Positions 26,994 to 36,521 of a DNA stretch of 64,000 nt are shown here, one piece after another. The stretch is from positions 1 through 64,000 of the forward strand of contig NZ_PHNC01000013.1 in assembly GCF_003121295.1 (NCBI RefSeq), given 5' to 3'. A program made the position numbers and the translations under genes. Numbering within the stretch: the first letter of the stretch is position 1; the number at the start of each line of letters is the position of its first letter. The notes below the pieces were generated by a model. It made no database searches. It was not told the origin of the DNA and saw only the letters and a list, made by a program, of their open reading frames with translations. This DNA comes from Streptomyces orinoci. Its GTDB lineage: Bacteria; Actinomycetota; Actinomycetes; Streptomycetales; Streptomycetaceae.

Positions 26994-28940
26994 ATGGACA
27001 GGCGCCGCTTTCTGACCCTCAGTGCGCTGACCCCGGCGGCGGCCGTACTCGCCACCGGGGACCCGGCCTTCGCCATGCCCGAGGGGGACGGACGCTCCCG
27101 CCCCGCGGGGCGGCACCGGTTCGGATTCGCCGCGGACGGCAGCGCCTTTCTGCTGGACGGCAAGCCCTTCCAGATCCGCAGCGGGGAGCTGCACCCGGCA
27201 CGTATCCCGGTCCAGTACTGGCGGCACCGGATCCGGATGGCCAAGGCCATGGGCATCAACACCATCGCCCTGTACATCATGTGGAACCACATCGAAGAGC
27301 GGCCGGGCGTCTTCGACTTCCGCACCGACCGCCGCGACATAGCGCGCTTCATCCGGCTCTGCCAGGCCGAAGGCATGTGGGTGTTACTGCGCCCGGGTCC
27401 CTATGTATGCGCCGAATGGGACCTGGGCGGCATCCCGCCGTATCTGCTGCGTCATCCGGACATCCGGCTGCGGGTGGGCTCGGCCGCCGATCCGCGCTAT
27501 ATGGCCGCCGTCACCCGCTACTACCGGCAACTGGTGCCCCGGATCAGGCCATTGATGGCCGCCCATGGCGGCCCCGTACTGATGGTCCAGATCGAGAACG
27601 AGTACGGCTCCTACGGCAAGGACCACGCCTATCTGGAAGAACTGCGCCAACTGTGGATCGACGGCGGGGTACCGGGCCCGTTCTACACCCAGGACGGCCT
27701 ATGGCAGGTGGAGATCAACCACACCAATGTGCCCGGCGGCGCCATCGGTCTCAGCGGCGGCGACGCCGGCGCAATCGCCGCCGCGCGCACCGCGTTCCCG
27801 GCTGCACCGGTGCTGGCCGGTGAAGTCTATCCCGGCTGGCTCACTCACTGGGGAGAGCCAGGATTCCAGGGACAGGACACCGATCTCTCCGCCACCCTGC
27901 GTGCGTTTATGGAGGGCGGCCTGTCATTCAACCTCTATATGATCCATGGCGGAACCAACTTCGGTTTCTTCGCCGGTGCCAACGCCAATGATCAGTCGGG
28001 CGATTACCAGGCCGACATCACCAGCTATGACTACTGCGCCCCCATCACCGAACAGGGCGTGGCCACGGCCCGCTACACCGCCTACCGCGACCTGATAGCG
28101 CGCTATCTGCCCTCGCCCCCGCCCAAGGTCCCGGCCCCCGTCCCCACCCTCGCCCGGGCCGGCCACCGCGCCCTGCTGCCAAGGCCCTTCGCCTCGGTAT
28201 GGGACAACCTGCCCGCGCCGCTGCCCGGCGACCGTACGGTGGAGCCGCGGCCCATGGAAACCTACGGCCAGAACTCGGGATTCATCCTCTACCGCAAAAC
28301 CCTCTCCGGTTTCACCGGCGGAACCCTGGACATCGCCTGGGTGCACGACTACGCCACCGTCTTCGTCAACGGCGCCTATCAGGGCGGATTTTCCCGCCAG
28401 AACATTCCGCCCGCACTGGCCGAGCGGCTCCGGGTCACCAATAACGACCGGCCCCTCCCCCTGCGTACCCCGGCGGCCGCGGAGGACGCACGGCTGGACA
28501 TCTTTGTCGAAGGCATGGGACGCACCAACTACGGCCATGCGATGGTCGATCGCAAGGGCATTCTGGAATCGGTCCGGCTGACCGGCACCGGAGCGCCGTC
28601 CGGCCCGCTGACCGGCTGGGAGGTGTTTCTGCTGCCCATGGACGAGCGATATGTGCGCTCGCTGCGTCATCGCATCACCGACCCGGGCCGGCCCGGACTC
28701 TTCTTCCGCTGCGATCTCACCTTGAAGCGGACCGGCGACACCTATCTGGATATGTCGGGGTGGAGCAAGGGAGTTGTCTGGGTCAACGGCCATAACCTGG
28801 GGCGTTATTGGGAGATCGGCCCACAGCACCGGCTCTACTGTCCCGCGCCCTGGCTGCGCCGTGGCCGCAATGAGATCCTTATCTTCGATCATCACCGGAC
28901 CCGGGCCGAGCCCATCTCCTTCGCCGACACTCTGGGCTGA
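26994..28940 (+). CDS. Beta-galactosidase, GH35, probably Tat-exported
   Basis: This 648-residue enzyme starts with MDRRRFLTLSALTPAAA, a twin-arginine-like signal (RRRFL). The GH35 acid/base Glu is Glu 203 in QIENEYGSYG and the nucleophile Glu 277 in LAGEVYPGWLTHWGE. The start ATG has AAGGAGAG upstream. The C-terminal ~250 residues are beta-rich jelly-roll-like domains. It would release galactose from beta-galactosides outside the cell. No sugar transporter is next to it other than the convergent MFS carrier. Confidence 0.92.
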   Translation: MDRRRFLTLSALTPAAAVLATGDPAFAMPEGDGRSRPAGRHRFGFAADGSAFLLDGKPFQIRSGELHPARIPVQYWRHRIRMAKAMGINTIALYIMWNHIEERPGVFDFRTDRRDIARFIRLCQAEGMWVLLRPGPYVCAEWDLGGIPPYLLRHPDIRLRVGSAADPRYMAAVTRYYRQLVPRIRPLMAAHGGPVLMVQIENEYGSYGKDHAYLEELRQLWIDGGVPGPFYTQDGLWQVEINHTNVPGGAIGLSGGDAGAIAAARTAFPAAPVLAGEVYPGWLTHWGEPGFQGQDTDLSATLRAFMEGGLSFNLYMIHGGTNFGFFAGANANDQSGDYQADITSYDYCAPITEQGVATARYTAYRDLIARYLPSPPPKVPAPVPTLARAGHRALLPRPFASVWDNLPAPLPGDRTVEPRPMETYGQNSGFILYRKTLSGFTGGTLDIAWVHDYATVFVNGAYQGGFSRQNIPPALAERLRVTNNDRPLPLRTPAAAEDARLDIFVEGMGRTNYGHAMVDRKGILESVRLTGTGAPSGPLTGWEVFLLPMDERYVRSLRHRITDPGRPGLFFRCDLTLKRTGDTYLDMSGWSKGVVWVNGHNLGRYWEIGPQHRLYCPAPWLRRGRNEILIFDHHRTRAEPISFADTLG

Positions 28941-29014
28941 GATACCCGGTGCCGCCCGCCGCGGCCGGGCCGCACCACCGGCTTCTCCGGTACGCGCCCA
29001 GGCCGCCGCGCCGC

Positions 29015-30475
29015 CTAACCCGTCCCCTCCGCGGTCAGCGGCCGCGCCACGTCCTCCAGCGAGCGGCGCTCGGCCGGCACCGCCAGCAGCGCGGCGACCA
29101 CTCCCGCGGCCGTCATCAGCGCGGCACCGATCGCGAAGGCGAGCACCGTGTCGGCCACCACCCCGGAGCCGGTCAGCCGGGAGAACAGCAGCGGCCCGCT
29201 GATGCCGCCCACGGCCGTGCCCACGGCGTAGAAGAAGGCGATCGCCAGCGCCCTGGTCTCCATGGGAAAGACCTCGCTCACCGTCAGATACGCACTGCTC
29301 GCCCCGGCCGAGGCGAAGAACAGCACCACACACCAACAGCCGGTGAGAGTGGTGGCGTTGAGCGAGCCACGGCCGAACAGCCAGGCGGTGGCGAACAGCA
29401 GCAGGCCGCTGAGCAGATAGGTGCCGCTGATCATCACCCGGCGGCCGAGGGTGTCGAAGAGACGGCCCAGCAGCAGCGGGCCCAGGAAGTTGCCGAAGGC
29501 GATCACGGCGAAGTAGTAGCCGGTATGCCCCGAGGGCACCGAGAAGAAGTGATTGAGGATGGCGCCGTAGCCGAAGGTGATGGCGTTGTAGAGGAAGGCC
29601 TGCCCGACGAAGAGGGCCAGCCCCAGTGCGGCCCGGCGCGGATAGGACCGGAAGACCGTGCGGGCGATGGTCACAAAGCCGATGCTGCGCCGCTGGTGGA
29701 TGGTGATGGGATGGTCCACCGGCGCCGGCTGTTGGCCGGTCTGTGCGGCCACCTTCCGCTCGATGGAGGCCACCAGTTGCTCCGCCTCCTCGCCCCGGCC
29801 ATGGATGAACAGCCAGCGCGGCGACTCGGGCACATTGCGCCGTACCAGCAGGATCACCAGCCCCAGCAGCACACCCAGACCGAAGGTCAGCCGCCATCCC
29901 ACATCGGCGGGGAGCAGGGAGGTGTTCAGCATGGCGACGGAGAGCAGTGAGCCGCCCACGGCGCCGATCCAGAAGCTGCCGTTGACGATCAGATCGACGC
30001 GGCCCCGGTAGTCGGCCGGGATCAGTTCGTCGATGGCGGAGTTGATGGCCGCGTACTCACCGCCGATGCCGCACCCGGTCAGAAAGCGGAACAGGAAGAA
30101 CCACCAGGGCTGGAAGGACAGACCGGTCAGGGCGGTGGCGGTCAGATAGAGCGCCAGAGTGAGCAGAAAGAGTCGCTTACGGCCGAAACGGTCGGTCAGC
30201 CAGCCGAAGAACAGCGCACCCACGCAGGCGCCCGCCACATAGAGCGCGGCGGCGGTCCCGGTGACCTGGGCGCTGCTGATGTGCAGACCGCTGCCGGGGT
30301 GGGACAGCCGGGAAGCGATATTGCCCACCACGGTCACTTCCAGACCGTCCAGGATCCACACGGTGCCCAGCCCCAGGACCACCGTCCAGTGCCAGCGCGA
30401 CCAGGGCAGCCGGTCCAGTCTGGCGGGAACGGAGGTACGTATGGTGCCCGGCTGGTCGGAGCACTGAACGGCCAT
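29015..30475 (-). CDS. MFS transporter, sugar-porter-like
   Basis: This 486-residue protein has 12 predicted helices with the MFS loop motif GWLTDRFGRKRLF after helix 2 and its mirror LLLGRLFDTLGRRVM after helix 8. PESPRWLF in the central loop is typical of sugar or organic-acid porters. I start at the ATG with GGGAGG nine bases upstream. It faces the GH35 gene convergently, so it may import the sugar released, but that is inference. Confidence 0.88.
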   Translation of the reverse strand: MAVQCSDQPGTIRTSVPARLDRLPWSRWHWTVVLGLGTVWILDGLEVTVVGNIASRLSHPGSGLHISSAQVTGTAAALYVAGACVGALFFGWLTDRFGRKRLFLLTLALYLTATALTGLSFQPWWFFLFRFLTGCGIGGEYAAINSAIDELIPADYRGRVDLIVNGSFWIGAVGGSLLSVAMLNTSLLPADVGWRLTFGLGVLLGLVILLVRRNVPESPRWLFIHGRGEEAEQLVASIERKVAAQTGQQPAPVDHPITIHQRRSIGFVTIARTVFRSYPRRAALGLALFVGQAFLYNAITFGYGAILNHFFSVPSGHTGYYFAVIAFGNFLGPLLLGRLFDTLGRRVMISGTYLLSGLLLFATAWLFGRGSLNATTLTGCWCVVLFFASAGASSAYLTVSEVFPMETRALAIAFFYAVGTAVGGISGPLLFSRLTGSGVVADTVLAFAIGAALMTAAGVVAALLAVPAERRSLEDVARPLTAEGTG

Positions 30476-30627
30476 GCCCTGATGCCTCCCAGCTGCTTCT
30501 TGGCCGGGGCCCCATGCCCTGGCGGACGTTCCCACGGGTGCCCAGGGCGGCTTTGCACATGCATGGTCATGCGTAGGGCGGCGGCTCCGGCTGGGTACCG
30601 GGGCCGCCGCCCTGAGGGAGCGCTTCT

Positions 30628-31347
30628 TTAGTAAGCGGAGTTGACGTTGTCCATGGAGCCATAGGTCTTGGCCGCGTAGTTGCAGGACGCCACGATGTTG
30701 GCCACCGGGTCCCAGATGTTCCAGGACGTGCCGTCCACGTGGAAGGCCTTGAAGGTGGGGTCGATGATCTGCAGCAGACCCTTGGACGGGATACCGGCCT
30801 GGGCGTTGACGTCCCAGTCGTTGATCGACTGGGGGTTGCCGCTCGACTCACGCATGATGTTGCGCTTGATGCCGTCGTAGGAGCCGGGGATGCCCTTGGC
30901 GTGCATGATGTCCAGCGCCTGGCTGATCCAGCCGTCCAGGTTGTCCGCGTACGCCTTGGGGGCCGGAGCGGCCGGGGCAGCCGGGGCGGCGGCGATGGGC
31001 TTGCGGGCCTCGGAGCGGCCGGCGGCGGCCTTGGCGGCGTGCGCCTTCTCGGCGGCCTTGGCCTTCTCGGCGGCCTTGGCGTCGGCCTGCTTCTTGGCGG
31101 CGGTGGCCTTGACCGTGGCGGCCTGGGCCTTGGCCTGGGCGGCGGCGGTGTCCGACAGCTGGGTCAGCTCGGCCTGGCCCGCACCGGAGAAGGTCTGCGC
31201 ATTCCACGCGACCGGCTTGACCGAGGAGGACTCGGCGGCCGAAGCGGTGCCCGCCACGCCCAGGGCGAGAGCGGCGGCACCAGCGGTGGCAATACCGGCG
31301 GCGGCGAACTTGTGGGCCTTGGTCAGGTGGGTATAGCCAGAACGCAT
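30628..31347 (-). CDS. Secreted transglycosylase-like (SLT) protein
   Basis: This 239-residue protein has a signal peptide (cleaved near GTASAAE), a coiled-coil Ala/Lys-rich stretch of about 60 residues, and a C-terminal lytic transglycosylase domain. NIMRESSGNPQSINDWD carries the catalytic Glu and GIPSKGLLQIIDPTF matches the family. Homologous proteins are common in streptomycetes and cut peptidoglycan during growth or germination. A promoter-like pair and an approximately 100-base leader are visible upstream. Confidence 0.9.
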   Translation of the reverse strand: MRSGYTHLTKAHKFAAAGIATAGAAALALGVAGTASAAESSSVKPVAWNAQTFSGAGQAELTQLSDTAAAQAKAQAATVKATAAKKQADAKAAEKAKAAEKAHAAKAAAGRSEARKPIAAAPAAPAAPAPKAYADNLDGWISQALDIMHAKGIPGSYDGIKRNIMRESSGNPQSINDWDVNAQAGIPSKGLLQIIDPTFKAFHVDGTSWNIWDPVANIVASCNYAAKTYGSMDNVNSAY

Positions 31348-31649
31348 AAGTGAGCTGAACCTTCCAGTGGGGGGAATCTGCCGCAGCGGCCCTCATCGGC
31401 GCGAAAGAAGCGCCGCGTCTCGATCCGACGGCGCCCTGCGACCCGACCAGTCTTAGCGACGCAAAAACCCCCTGGCAAAGGGTGTGACCTACGAAAGAAC
31501 CCCATGCAGAGGGCACACCACTTCCGCCAATTCGCCATTCCACGCGTTCGGTTATCACGAAAGAGGCTCGTAAGTGACGTGGGTCTCATGGGCGGGCTCA
31601 CACTCCACACCCCCCGATCTCACCCACCGCCCAACAACCGCTACAGATT
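31348..31649 (-). other. 302-bp intergenic region with leader of the transglycosylase gene
   Basis: No gene is visible. On the minus strand the segment 31478-31450 has a promoter-like pair, and the DNA from there to the start at 31347 would be a GC-rich leader of about 100 bases. Leaders of cell-wall hydrolases in streptomycetes can hold c-di-AMP riboswitches, but I could not recognise the conserved core here. Confidence 0.5.
31450..31478 (-). promoter_or_regulatory. Candidate promoter of the transglycosylase gene
   Basis: On the minus strand TTGCCA is followed after 17 bases by TAAGAC, a fair match to the housekeeping -35 and -10. It lies about 100 bases before the start codon. Confidence 0.38.
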
Positions 31650-31994
31650 TCAGCCTTTGCGGGTGGCCCACGCCTCGGCGTGGAACCCCGGGTCCACCCG
31701 GTCCACCATGAACCCCGCATCGGCGATGGCACCGGCGAACTTCTCGGCGTCCCGGACGGTGTACCAGCGCCTGCCGTCCGGCCCCTCGAGCCAGCCCATA
31801 CGGCCGGAGGACTTCAGGCAGGCATACAGCTTGCCGCCGGGGCAGGGCACCGCAGCGAACCGGCGAAACACTGGACCCGGTCCAACATTTTTTCGGCCTG
31901 GCGCAGCTGTCCGCAGCACCACGGGTGCGGCACCGGAACCGTCCGGGGGCGGGGACGGCGTAACCGTACCCCGCCCCACCGAGGTCCTGATCAT
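31650..31994 (-). CDS. Hypothetical protein, coupled to GNAT gene
   Basis: This 114-residue frame starts with an ATG that overlaps the GNAT stop by ATGA. The N-terminal 45 residues are Pro/Gly/Val-rich and of low complexity; the C-terminal part (GWLEGPDGRRWYTVRDAEKFAGAIADAGF) looks like a normal folded protein. There is no ribosome-binding site, so translation would rely on coupling. A shorter protein starting inside is possible. No domain was recognised. Confidence 0.5.
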   Translation of the reverse strand: MIRTSVGRGTVTPSPPPDGSGAAPVVLRTAAPGRKNVGPGPVFRRFAAVPCPGGKLYACLKSSGRMGWLEGPDGRRWYTVRDAEKFAGAIADAGFMVDRVDPGFHAEAWATRKG

Positions 31995-32437
31995 GGGAGG
32001 GTGATCGCCATCAGGGGCAGGGTTCGCCCGGGTATCGAACCCGAGGGGGTGCTGCCGATGAGCGTGGCCCCCATGGCCCGGTAGAAGGGCTCGGCATGGG
32101 GGTCCGCGTCAATGGTGAGGCGGGTGAAACCGTGGTCCGCGGCGGTGGTGGTGGCGTGCTCGAACAGGCGCCGGCCAACGCCCTTGCCAATGGCGTGCGG
32201 TTCCACAAAGAGCATGCTCAGGATTCCCGACGGCGGGCTCCCCTGCACGGTGACAAAGCCCTGGATCCGGCCGTCCTGCTCGGCCACCGCGGTTGCTTCG
32301 ACTTCATCTGCCGAGAGGGTCAGTTCATCTCGGCAGGCGGCGATGAACGCCTCGTCATAGCCCCAGTACGCCTTGGAGCGAAGCGCCAGTTCGCTCAGCA
32401 TTCCGGCTTCATCTGTCCGCGCGGCCCTGATGAGCAC
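31991..32437 (-). CDS. GNAT-family N-acetyltransferase
   Basis: This 148-residue enzyme starts at a GTG with GGGAGG five bases upstream. It has the GNAT acetyl-CoA loop IGKGVGRRLFEHA after SMLFVEP, and ADPHAEPFYRAMGATLIG at the C-terminus. It would acetylate an amine of unknown identity. The downstream small gene overlaps it. Confidence 0.88.
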   Translation of the reverse strand: MLIRAARTDEAGMLSELALRSKAYWGYDEAFIAACRDELTLSADEVEATAVAEQDGRIQGFVTVQGSPPSGILSMLFVEPHAIGKGVGRRLFEHATTTAADHGFTRLTIDADPHAEPFYRAMGATLIGSTPSGSIPGRTLPLMAITLP

Positions 32438-32531
32438 GCTCGCCTCCCTTGATTCTCCTGCTTTCGCGGTCTCTGGCTCCGGCAGGAATTCTGGCCTCAA
32501 CGCGGCGATCGGACCAGGGAATTACGCTTTC

Positions 32532-33929
32532 TCACCGCCGCGGCAGCAGTGCGGCCGCGGCCAGCGCCATGGCCGCGAGCAGGCCGCCGGCCAGCAGCAG
32601 ACTCTCCCGCATCCCGGACGCGAAGTCCCCCGCCAGCAGCGCGCCGAAGACGGCGATGCTCAGCGCTCCGCCCGTCTGGCGGCTGGTGTTGAGCAGTGCC
32701 GCCGCCGTGCCGGCCCGCTCGGCCGGGACGCTTTCCAGCATCAGGGAGGTCAGCGCCGGCACGGCCAGGGAGCCGCCGATGCCCAGCGGGATCATCAGCA
32801 GGGCGGTCGCCCAGGCGGGCGTCGCGGTGCCGACGGCCAGCAGTCCGCCACAGCCCAGCGCGGAGGTCAGCAGGCCCAGGACGACCACCGTCCGGGCACC
32901 GAAGCGGGAAACCGCCCTGGGCGAAAGGTAGTTGAAGACAGCGGTGACCAAGGCCATGGGCACAAACATCTTCCCGGCCGAGAGCGCGGACTGTCCGCGC
33001 TGCCCCTGGAAGCAGAGGCTCAGTACGAACACCACGCCGTAGAAGGCGGCGTTGAGGGCGAAGCCCGCGATGACCGGCACGGTGACGCCCCGGTTGCGGA
33101 ACAGTGCCAGGGGCAGCATCGGCGCCCGCCGCCGTGATTCGACGGCCACAAAACCGGCCCCCGACAGCACGGCGACCGCGGCCATGACCGACACGGTGCC
33201 GGTGAGCCCGCGGTGTCCGCCCTCGATCACCGCGAAGGTCAGCGCGGCCAGCGCCAGTACGGCCGTCAGCTGCCCCGGCAGGTCGAACCCGGCACGGTGG
33301 CGCGGGGAGCGCGCCGCCCGCAGCAGAAGCAGCAGACCGGCGGCTCCGGCCGGTGCGTTGAGGCAGAAGACGGCGCGCCAGGTCCATTCCGTGGTGAGCA
33401 GCCCGCCCAGGAGAGGGCCCACCGCGATGGCCACCGCGCCGCCGACCGTCCATAGGGCGATGCCGCGCGCCCGCGCCGCCGGTTCGGGGAAGGCCTGGCG
33501 GATCAGCGCCAGCGAGGCGGGCATCATCACCGCTGCCGCACTCCCCTGCACCACCCGCGCCGCCGTCAGCGCCTCCAGCGTCGGCGCCGCCCCGCAGGCC
33601 AGCGAGGCGAGGGTGAACACGCCCAGTCCCCAGCCGTAGGCGCGCCGGGCGCCCACCGCGTCGGAAAGCGAACCGGCGGAGAGCATCAGCGCCGCGAACA
33701 TCAAGGTGTAGCTGTCGGCGACCCATTGCAGCCCGGACATCGAGCCGCCGAGTTCCTTGCCCACGGCGGGCAGCGCGATGGTCACCCCCGAGACATCAAC
33801 CGTGATCACAAAGAAGCCGAGGACGGCGGCGGCCAGCGCCGCGGCGGCGGAGCCCCGGCGCTCCTGCGTACCCCGGCTCTCCGCCCTGTCCTCGGCTTCC
33901 CCACGCGTCCCGGATCGCGTCAGGCTCAT
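32532..33929 (-). CDS. MFS drug transporter, DHA2 (14-helix) family
   Basis: This 465-residue protein has about 14 membrane helices, DVSGVTIALPAVGKEL in helix 1 (motif D1) and GSLSDAVGARRAYGWGL after helix 2 (motif A). It is probably a drug or metabolite exporter driven by proton motive force. It has AAGGAG in its leader and is divergent from the XRE regulator across 155 bases, which is a common arrangement for regulated exporters. Confidence 0.88.
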   Translation of the reverse strand: MSLTRSGTRGEAEDRAESRGTQERRGSAAAALAAAVLGFFVITVDVSGVTIALPAVGKELGGSMSGLQWVADSYTLMFAALMLSAGSLSDAVGARRAYGWGLGVFTLASLACGAAPTLEALTAARVVQGSAAAVMMPASLALIRQAFPEPAARARGIALWTVGGAVAIAVGPLLGGLLTTEWTWRAVFCLNAPAGAAGLLLLLRAARSPRHRAGFDLPGQLTAVLALAALTFAVIEGGHRGLTGTVSVMAAVAVLSGAGFVAVESRRRAPMLPLALFRNRGVTVPVIAGFALNAAFYGVVFVLSLCFQGQRGQSALSAGKMFVPMALVTAVFNYLSPRAVSRFGARTVVVLGLLTSALGCGGLLAVGTATPAWATALLMIPLGIGGSLAVPALTSLMLESVPAERAGTAAALLNTSRQTGGALSIAVFGALLAGDFASGMRESLLLAGGLLAAMALAAAALLPRR

Positions 33930-34084
33930 TGTGCTCCGCTCCTTGCCGTTGCCGGTCCCATCGGTTACGGAGTGCAGCCTGCTCGGCGCGGGCGTTGCCC
34001 GGCAGACCGGGCCGCGCCGGGGAGCAGCGTTCCTGGACCCGGTACGGCCTCCCTGCGCTCCCGGCCCTTTGTGACAATGGCCGG

Positions 34085-34957
34085 ATGAGCGAAGGTACGG
34101 AACTGGGCCGCTTTCTCCGGGCCCGGCGCCAGCAGGTCCGCCCGGAGGATGTGGGCCTGCCCGCCGGAACGGGCATCCGCCGCACTCCGGGGCTGCGCCG
34201 CGAGGAGCTGGCCACCCTGGCCGGGGTCAGCGTCGATTACTACGCACGGCTGGAACGCGGCCGCGAGACCCGGCCCTCACCGGCCGTGGTCAACGCGCTC
34301 GGCGAGGTGCTGCGGCTCTCCCCCGATGAACTCAAGCGGCTGCACGAGCTGGTGGCGCTCGCCGCGGGCCATGTACCGGCGCCCTGCGCCGGACCGTCGC
34401 GTACGGTGCGGGATTCGGTGCGCCTGCTGCTGGAGACGCTGCGCCCGGCACCGGCGTATGTGGTCAGCCGCACCAATGACCTGCTGGCCACCAATCGGCC
34501 CGGCCTGCGCCTGTTCCCCGGCATCACGGACTGGCCGGAGGAGCGCCGCAATGCCACCCGCTATATGTTCCTGCACCCCATGGGCCGCAAGCTCTACCGC
34601 GACTGGGAGCAGCTGGCGGCACACAGCGCCGCCCATCTGCGGGCCATCGCCGGTGCCGACCCGGATATGCCGGAGCTGGCGCAGCTTGTCGGCGAACTGG
34701 TGGTGAAGAGCCCGGAGTTCGCCCGGCTGTGGGAACGGTACGACGTACGGGCGCGTGGTGGCGGCCAGAAGCACTTCCAGCACCCGGAGGTCGGCTCGAT
34801 GCGTCTCGACTTCGAGGTGATGGCGATCTTCCACACGGACGGCCAGCGCCTGGTCACCTACCAGGCGCCGCCCGGTACACCGGACCATGACGCGATGCTG
34901 CTCCTGGACATGGCCAGTCCCGAGGACGCGGCGCTGCCCGAGGCGGCACCTCGATAG
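34085..34957 (+). CDS. XRE-family regulator with MmyB-like domain
   Basis: This 290-residue regulator has an N-terminal helix-turn-helix (RREELATLAGVSVDYYARLERG) and a C-terminal MmyB-like ligand-binding domain of the kind found in many Streptomyces regulators. It is divergent from the DHA2 exporter and probably controls it. The start is set at the ATG that begins MSEGTELGRFLRARR; the upstream frame is not coding. Confidence 0.9.
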   Translation: MSEGTELGRFLRARRQQVRPEDVGLPAGTGIRRTPGLRREELATLAGVSVDYYARLERGRETRPSPAVVNALGEVLRLSPDELKRLHELVALAAGHVPAPCAGPSRTVRDSVRLLLETLRPAPAYVVSRTNDLLATNRPGLRLFPGITDWPEERRNATRYMFLHPMGRKLYRDWEQLAAHSAAHLRAIAGADPDMPELAQLVGELVVKSPEFARLWERYDVRARGGGQKHFQHPEVGSMRLDFEVMAIFHTDGQRLVTYQAPPGTPDHDAMLLLDMASPEDAALPEAAPR

Positions 34958-34978
34958 GCCGGTCCCGGCGCCCGTCGG

Positions 34979-35524
34979 CTAAAGGATCACCAGTGTCGAG
35001 GGGCCGTCGATCATCTCGACCCCCTTCTCGGTGGCGCAGTCCAGCGCGTTGAGCGTGAGCTGCGCCCCGGGGGAACTCACCGTGTGCCCCTGGTACTTGC
35101 CCTTGATCACGGTGCCCTCCACCAGGGACAGCACCTCGCCGCCCGCCACCGGGACCAGGGGCTGTGGCTTGTAGAGCACCGTGCTGTGCTCGCCGGAGTT
35201 CCAGGTGATCATCTCCACCGCGGTGGTGGCCAGAGACCGGCAGCCGGCCTCCCCCGCACCCTTGATCACGGACTTGGCCCACTTGACCGCGGGATCGGCC
35301 CCCGCGCAGGTGTAGTGCGCGGTGCCATGGAGCTTGGAGTGCCTGGTCCGCAACGACAGTCCCGGGGAGAAACGGATGGCGGCGCTGCCCGCGCAGACCA
35401 GCGTGGAGCCGGATCCGCCCCCGGGGTGACCCGGTTGAGCCGCGGCGGGGTACACCGCGGGCCCTGCCGCCAGAGCCGCCGCGACGGCCATACAGCCCCA
35501 AGCCCTGCGCCAAGTACGCTTCAA
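34979..35524 (-). CDS. Secreted hypothetical protein with four cysteines
   Basis: I start at a TTG with AAAGGG six bases upstream, giving a 181-residue protein with a signal peptide ending near YPAAAQ. An ATG at 35542 is an alternative but has no ribosome-binding site. The mature ~150 residues contain four cysteines that could form two disulphides. I do not recognise the family. The protein has a beta-rich look (GTAHYTC, LYKPQPLVP, LNALDC). Confidence 0.7.
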   Translation of the reverse strand: MKRTWRRAWGCMAVAAALAAGPAVYPAAAQPGHPGGGSGSTLVCAGSAAIRFSPGLSLRTRHSKLHGTAHYTCAGADPAVKWAKSVIKGAGEAGCRSLATTAVEMITWNSGEHSTVLYKPQPLVPVAGGEVLSLVEGTVIKGKYQGHTVSSPGAQLTLNALDCATEKGVEMIDGPSTLVIL

Positions 35525-35715
35525 AGTACGCCCTTTCCCCATGGGAACCGAACCGGTCGATCCGCATCGTGCCAAGTCCGGTGGCGCCTTCCGCGGGGGA
35601 TCGGCGGAGAACTCCCCGGGAGGGGACGGCAGATCGCAGCATCCCAGGGGTCACACGGCGCGCGGGACCTCAAGTGCGCCCCGAAAACTACCGTTTGGCC
35701 CGGATAAGGTCCGGG

Positions 35716-36456
35716 TCAGATGGTGGGTGCGGCATTCGCCCGGCCTTGCGTTCCGGTGAGCACGGCCAGGAGGCGGGCGGCCAGCGGGCGGGCCGAGGCG
35801 GGGTTCTGGCCGGTGAGCAGGCCGCGGTCCTGGACCAGGTGTTCCCGCCAGGGCCCCGGGCCCGGCCGGAAGTCGGCGCCCCGGGCGGTCAGGGCCTGCT
35901 GGGCGGTCCAGGGCAGGGTGTCCAGCAGGCCCACGTCCTTCTCCTCCTGGTCGGTGAAGGAGGTCATCCGGTAGCCGGTGAACGGCCAGTCACCGGCGGG
36001 CGTCCGGCAGGAGAGCAGGGCGGCCGGACCGTGGCAGACGGCGGCGATGGGACGGCCGGCGCGCTGGGTCTCCTCCAGGACGCGGCCGCAGTGCGGGTCG
36101 GACCACAGGTCGGCCATCGGCGCGTATCCACCGGGGATGAAGACCGCGTCCTGGACCGGGCCCTTGATGGCGTGCAGGGGAACCGGCTGGGCCAGCAGCC
36201 CTTGCAGGGCGGCGACTTCGCGGCGCAGGGTGTCGCAGCGGTCCGGGGGCAGGGCGGCCCCTTCCGGGGTGAACCCGGCGGGATCCGGTACGGCGGGCCG
36301 TCCGCCCGGAGTCGCAAGGGTGATATGTGCCCCGGCGGCGGCGAACTCCTTCAGCGGTTCGATGACTTCCTCGGGCCAGAAGCCGGTCGTCCGGCAACTT
36401 CCGTCGGTGAGCGGCAGTTGGGTGGCGGCGGACAGGATCATCAGGATGCGGGGCAT
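35716..36456 (-). CDS. DJ-1/PfpI family protein (HchA-like)
   Basis: This 246-residue protein has the nucleophile elbow AAVCHGPAALL with the catalytic Cys, and DGSCRTTGFWPEE near the N-terminus that carries the acidic residue. HchA-type members are glyoxalases or chaperones. The ATG at 36456 follows GAGAGGAAAG. It lies just downstream of the terminator of the gentisate-type operon and on the same strand. Confidence 0.86.
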   Translation of the reverse strand: MPRILMILSAATQLPLTDGSCRTTGFWPEEVIEPLKEFAAAGAHITLATPGGRPAVPDPAGFTPEGAALPPDRCDTLRREVAALQGLLAQPVPLHAIKGPVQDAVFIPGGYAPMADLWSDPHCGRVLEETQRAGRPIAAVCHGPAALLSCRTPAGDWPFTGYRMTSFTDQEEKDVGLLDTLPWTAQQALTARGADFRPGPGPWREHLVQDRGLLTGQNPASARPLAARLLAVLTGTQGRANAAPTI

Positions 36457-36486
36457 GGCAGGGCTTTCCTCTCGCATTTCGGGTCG

Positions 36487-36516
36487 CGGGCCCGGGGCAT
36501 GCCCGCCCCGGGCCCG
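36487..36516 (-). terminator. Terminator of the bicupin operon
   Basis: CGGGCCCGGGGC and GCCCCGGGCCCG form a perfect 12-bp stem around ATGCCC, just downstream of the bicupin stop. Confidence 0.7.
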
Positions 36517-36521
36517 GCCGG

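Noticed and set aside
31348..31620. Possible c-di-AMP (ydaO-type) riboswitch before the transglycosylase gene
   Set aside because: The conserved core could not be recognised by eye, and I cannot fold the RNA. A covariance search would settle it.
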